Below are positions 36,247 through 36,576 of a DNA stretch of 36,576 nt, in pieces. The translations under genes were made by a program, and so were the position numbers. This stretch comes from a virus. Location of the stretch: positions 1 to 36,576 of the IMG/VR virus record IMGVR_UViG_3300045738_002443; one strand, given 5' to 3'. The stretch's first letter is position 1. The number at the start of each line of letters is the position of its first letter. A model generated the notes under the pieces. That model saw only the letters and a list, made by a program, of their open reading frames with translations, was not told where the DNA came from and ran no database searches.

Positions 36247-36576
36247 ATGATATGCGATTGCTGTGGGCAGCAAGTCCAAGAAATACCACCACGACCTATT
36301 GATTTAATCGACCAGCTTTACCTTGCCTTTGGCCCTTGCTGCGCAGGCTGCGATTATTGGCAGCATGACAGCGAAAGGACACGCCCGATGGGGTATTGCC
36401 ACAAGATGAAACTTGGTGACGTTGTAGGCTTTGATCTGGAATATCCAGGCAGCATGACGCGCTCGCAGATTTATGCGATTACCGATGCAAAGCACGTTTG
36501 CCCGAGGTTCCAAGATACCTTTGATTGGAGATCGCTTGGCGTCGACAATCCTCTATGGCTAAAGGCTAATGGTTGA
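36247..36576 (+). CDS. Cysteine-rich hypothetical protein
   Basis: 109 residues, ending on the last base of the window. Cysteines cluster as CDCC (residues 3-6), CCAGC (about 31-35), and single residues near 51 and 85 (YCHKMKLGD; HVCPRFQDT), so it could bind a metal. No family recognised. It follows the structured gap and probably belongs to the accessory genes. No strong ribosome site is seen before the ATG; upstream is GGATCAAGCCAG. Confidence 0.6.
   Translation: MICDCCGQQVQEIPPRPIDLIDQLYLAFGPCCAGCDYWQHDSERTRPMGYCHKMKLGDVVGFDLEYPGSMTRSQIYAITDAKHVCPRFQDTFDWRSLGVDNPLWLKANG

Noticed and set aside
33560-36576. Phage attachment site (att core) near the integrase
   Set aside because: No direct repeat between this region and the window start could be seen, and host flanks are not in the window.

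Overview
This window looks like an almost complete temperate bacteriophage genome, or integrated prophage, of an alphaproteobacterium, most likely a Rhodobacterales/Roseobacter-type host. The evidence is high GC, abundant GTG starts, Shine-Dalgarno sites of the AGGA/GGAG type and the style of the proteins; the host assignment is inference. Gene order and virion proteins are those of a T7-type podovirus: portal, scaffold, capsid, two tail tubular proteins, three to four internal virion (ejection) proteins, a fibre with a T7 gp17-like N-terminus, then lysis. The lifestyle genes are those of a temperate phage: an S24-type repressor, a Cro-like protein, an AlpA/Xis-like protein and a tyrosine integrase. 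I see no phage RNA polymerase and no DNA polymerase, so transcription and DNA synthesis probably use host enzymes.

Layout. Nearly all lytic genes lie on the minus strand and read from about 31.26 kb down to 1. In order of transcription they are: Cro-like gene (31260-30973); early/replication block (30976-25250) with a DNA-binding protein, a Toprim primase-like protein and a D5/DUF927-like helicase; a 443-bp region without a convincing gene holding an array of CACAACG motifs (24807-25249); small terminase, a 66-aa linker gene and large terminase (24806-22154); acidic protein, GNAT-like protein, short MCF protein, portal, Bbp19-like protein and scaffold (22150-17958); four small genes (17894-16949); a promoter and long leader followed by capsid and decoration-like protein (16730-15256); tail tubular A and B (15190-12150); internal virion proteins (12150-4309); tail fibre (4312-1760); and endolysin, overlapping spanins and two holin-like proteins (1747-1). 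Most neighbours overlap by ATGA, GTGA or TGATG, which points to translational coupling.

The plus strand from 31339 to the end carries the lysogeny module: repressor with a coupled small membrane protein, then a promoter with an embedded dyad (32262-32289), five small genes ending in an AlpA/Xis-like gene, and the integrase. After the integrase come small accessory genes: a 75-aa and a 41-aa protein, a 252-aa unknown protein and two cysteine-rich proteins.

The most unusual structure is the CACAACG array (24854-25139). Eleven copies (two with one mismatch) form three inverted-repeat units whose centres are each 116.5 bp apart, between the helicase gene and the terminase genes. It is a candidate replication origin or packaging-initiation site. 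Other points of interest are a repressor that appears to lack the S24 catalytic lysine, repressor-operator-like dyads shared by the immunity region and the int-operon promoter, a strong terminator-like hairpin just ahead of the replication operon, an ejection protein that combines a lysozyme-like and a DdrB/ParB-like domain, and small genes tiled exactly by double ATGA overlaps. The window starts and ends exactly on stop codons and no attachment-site pair is visible, so the true phage ends are not resolved.
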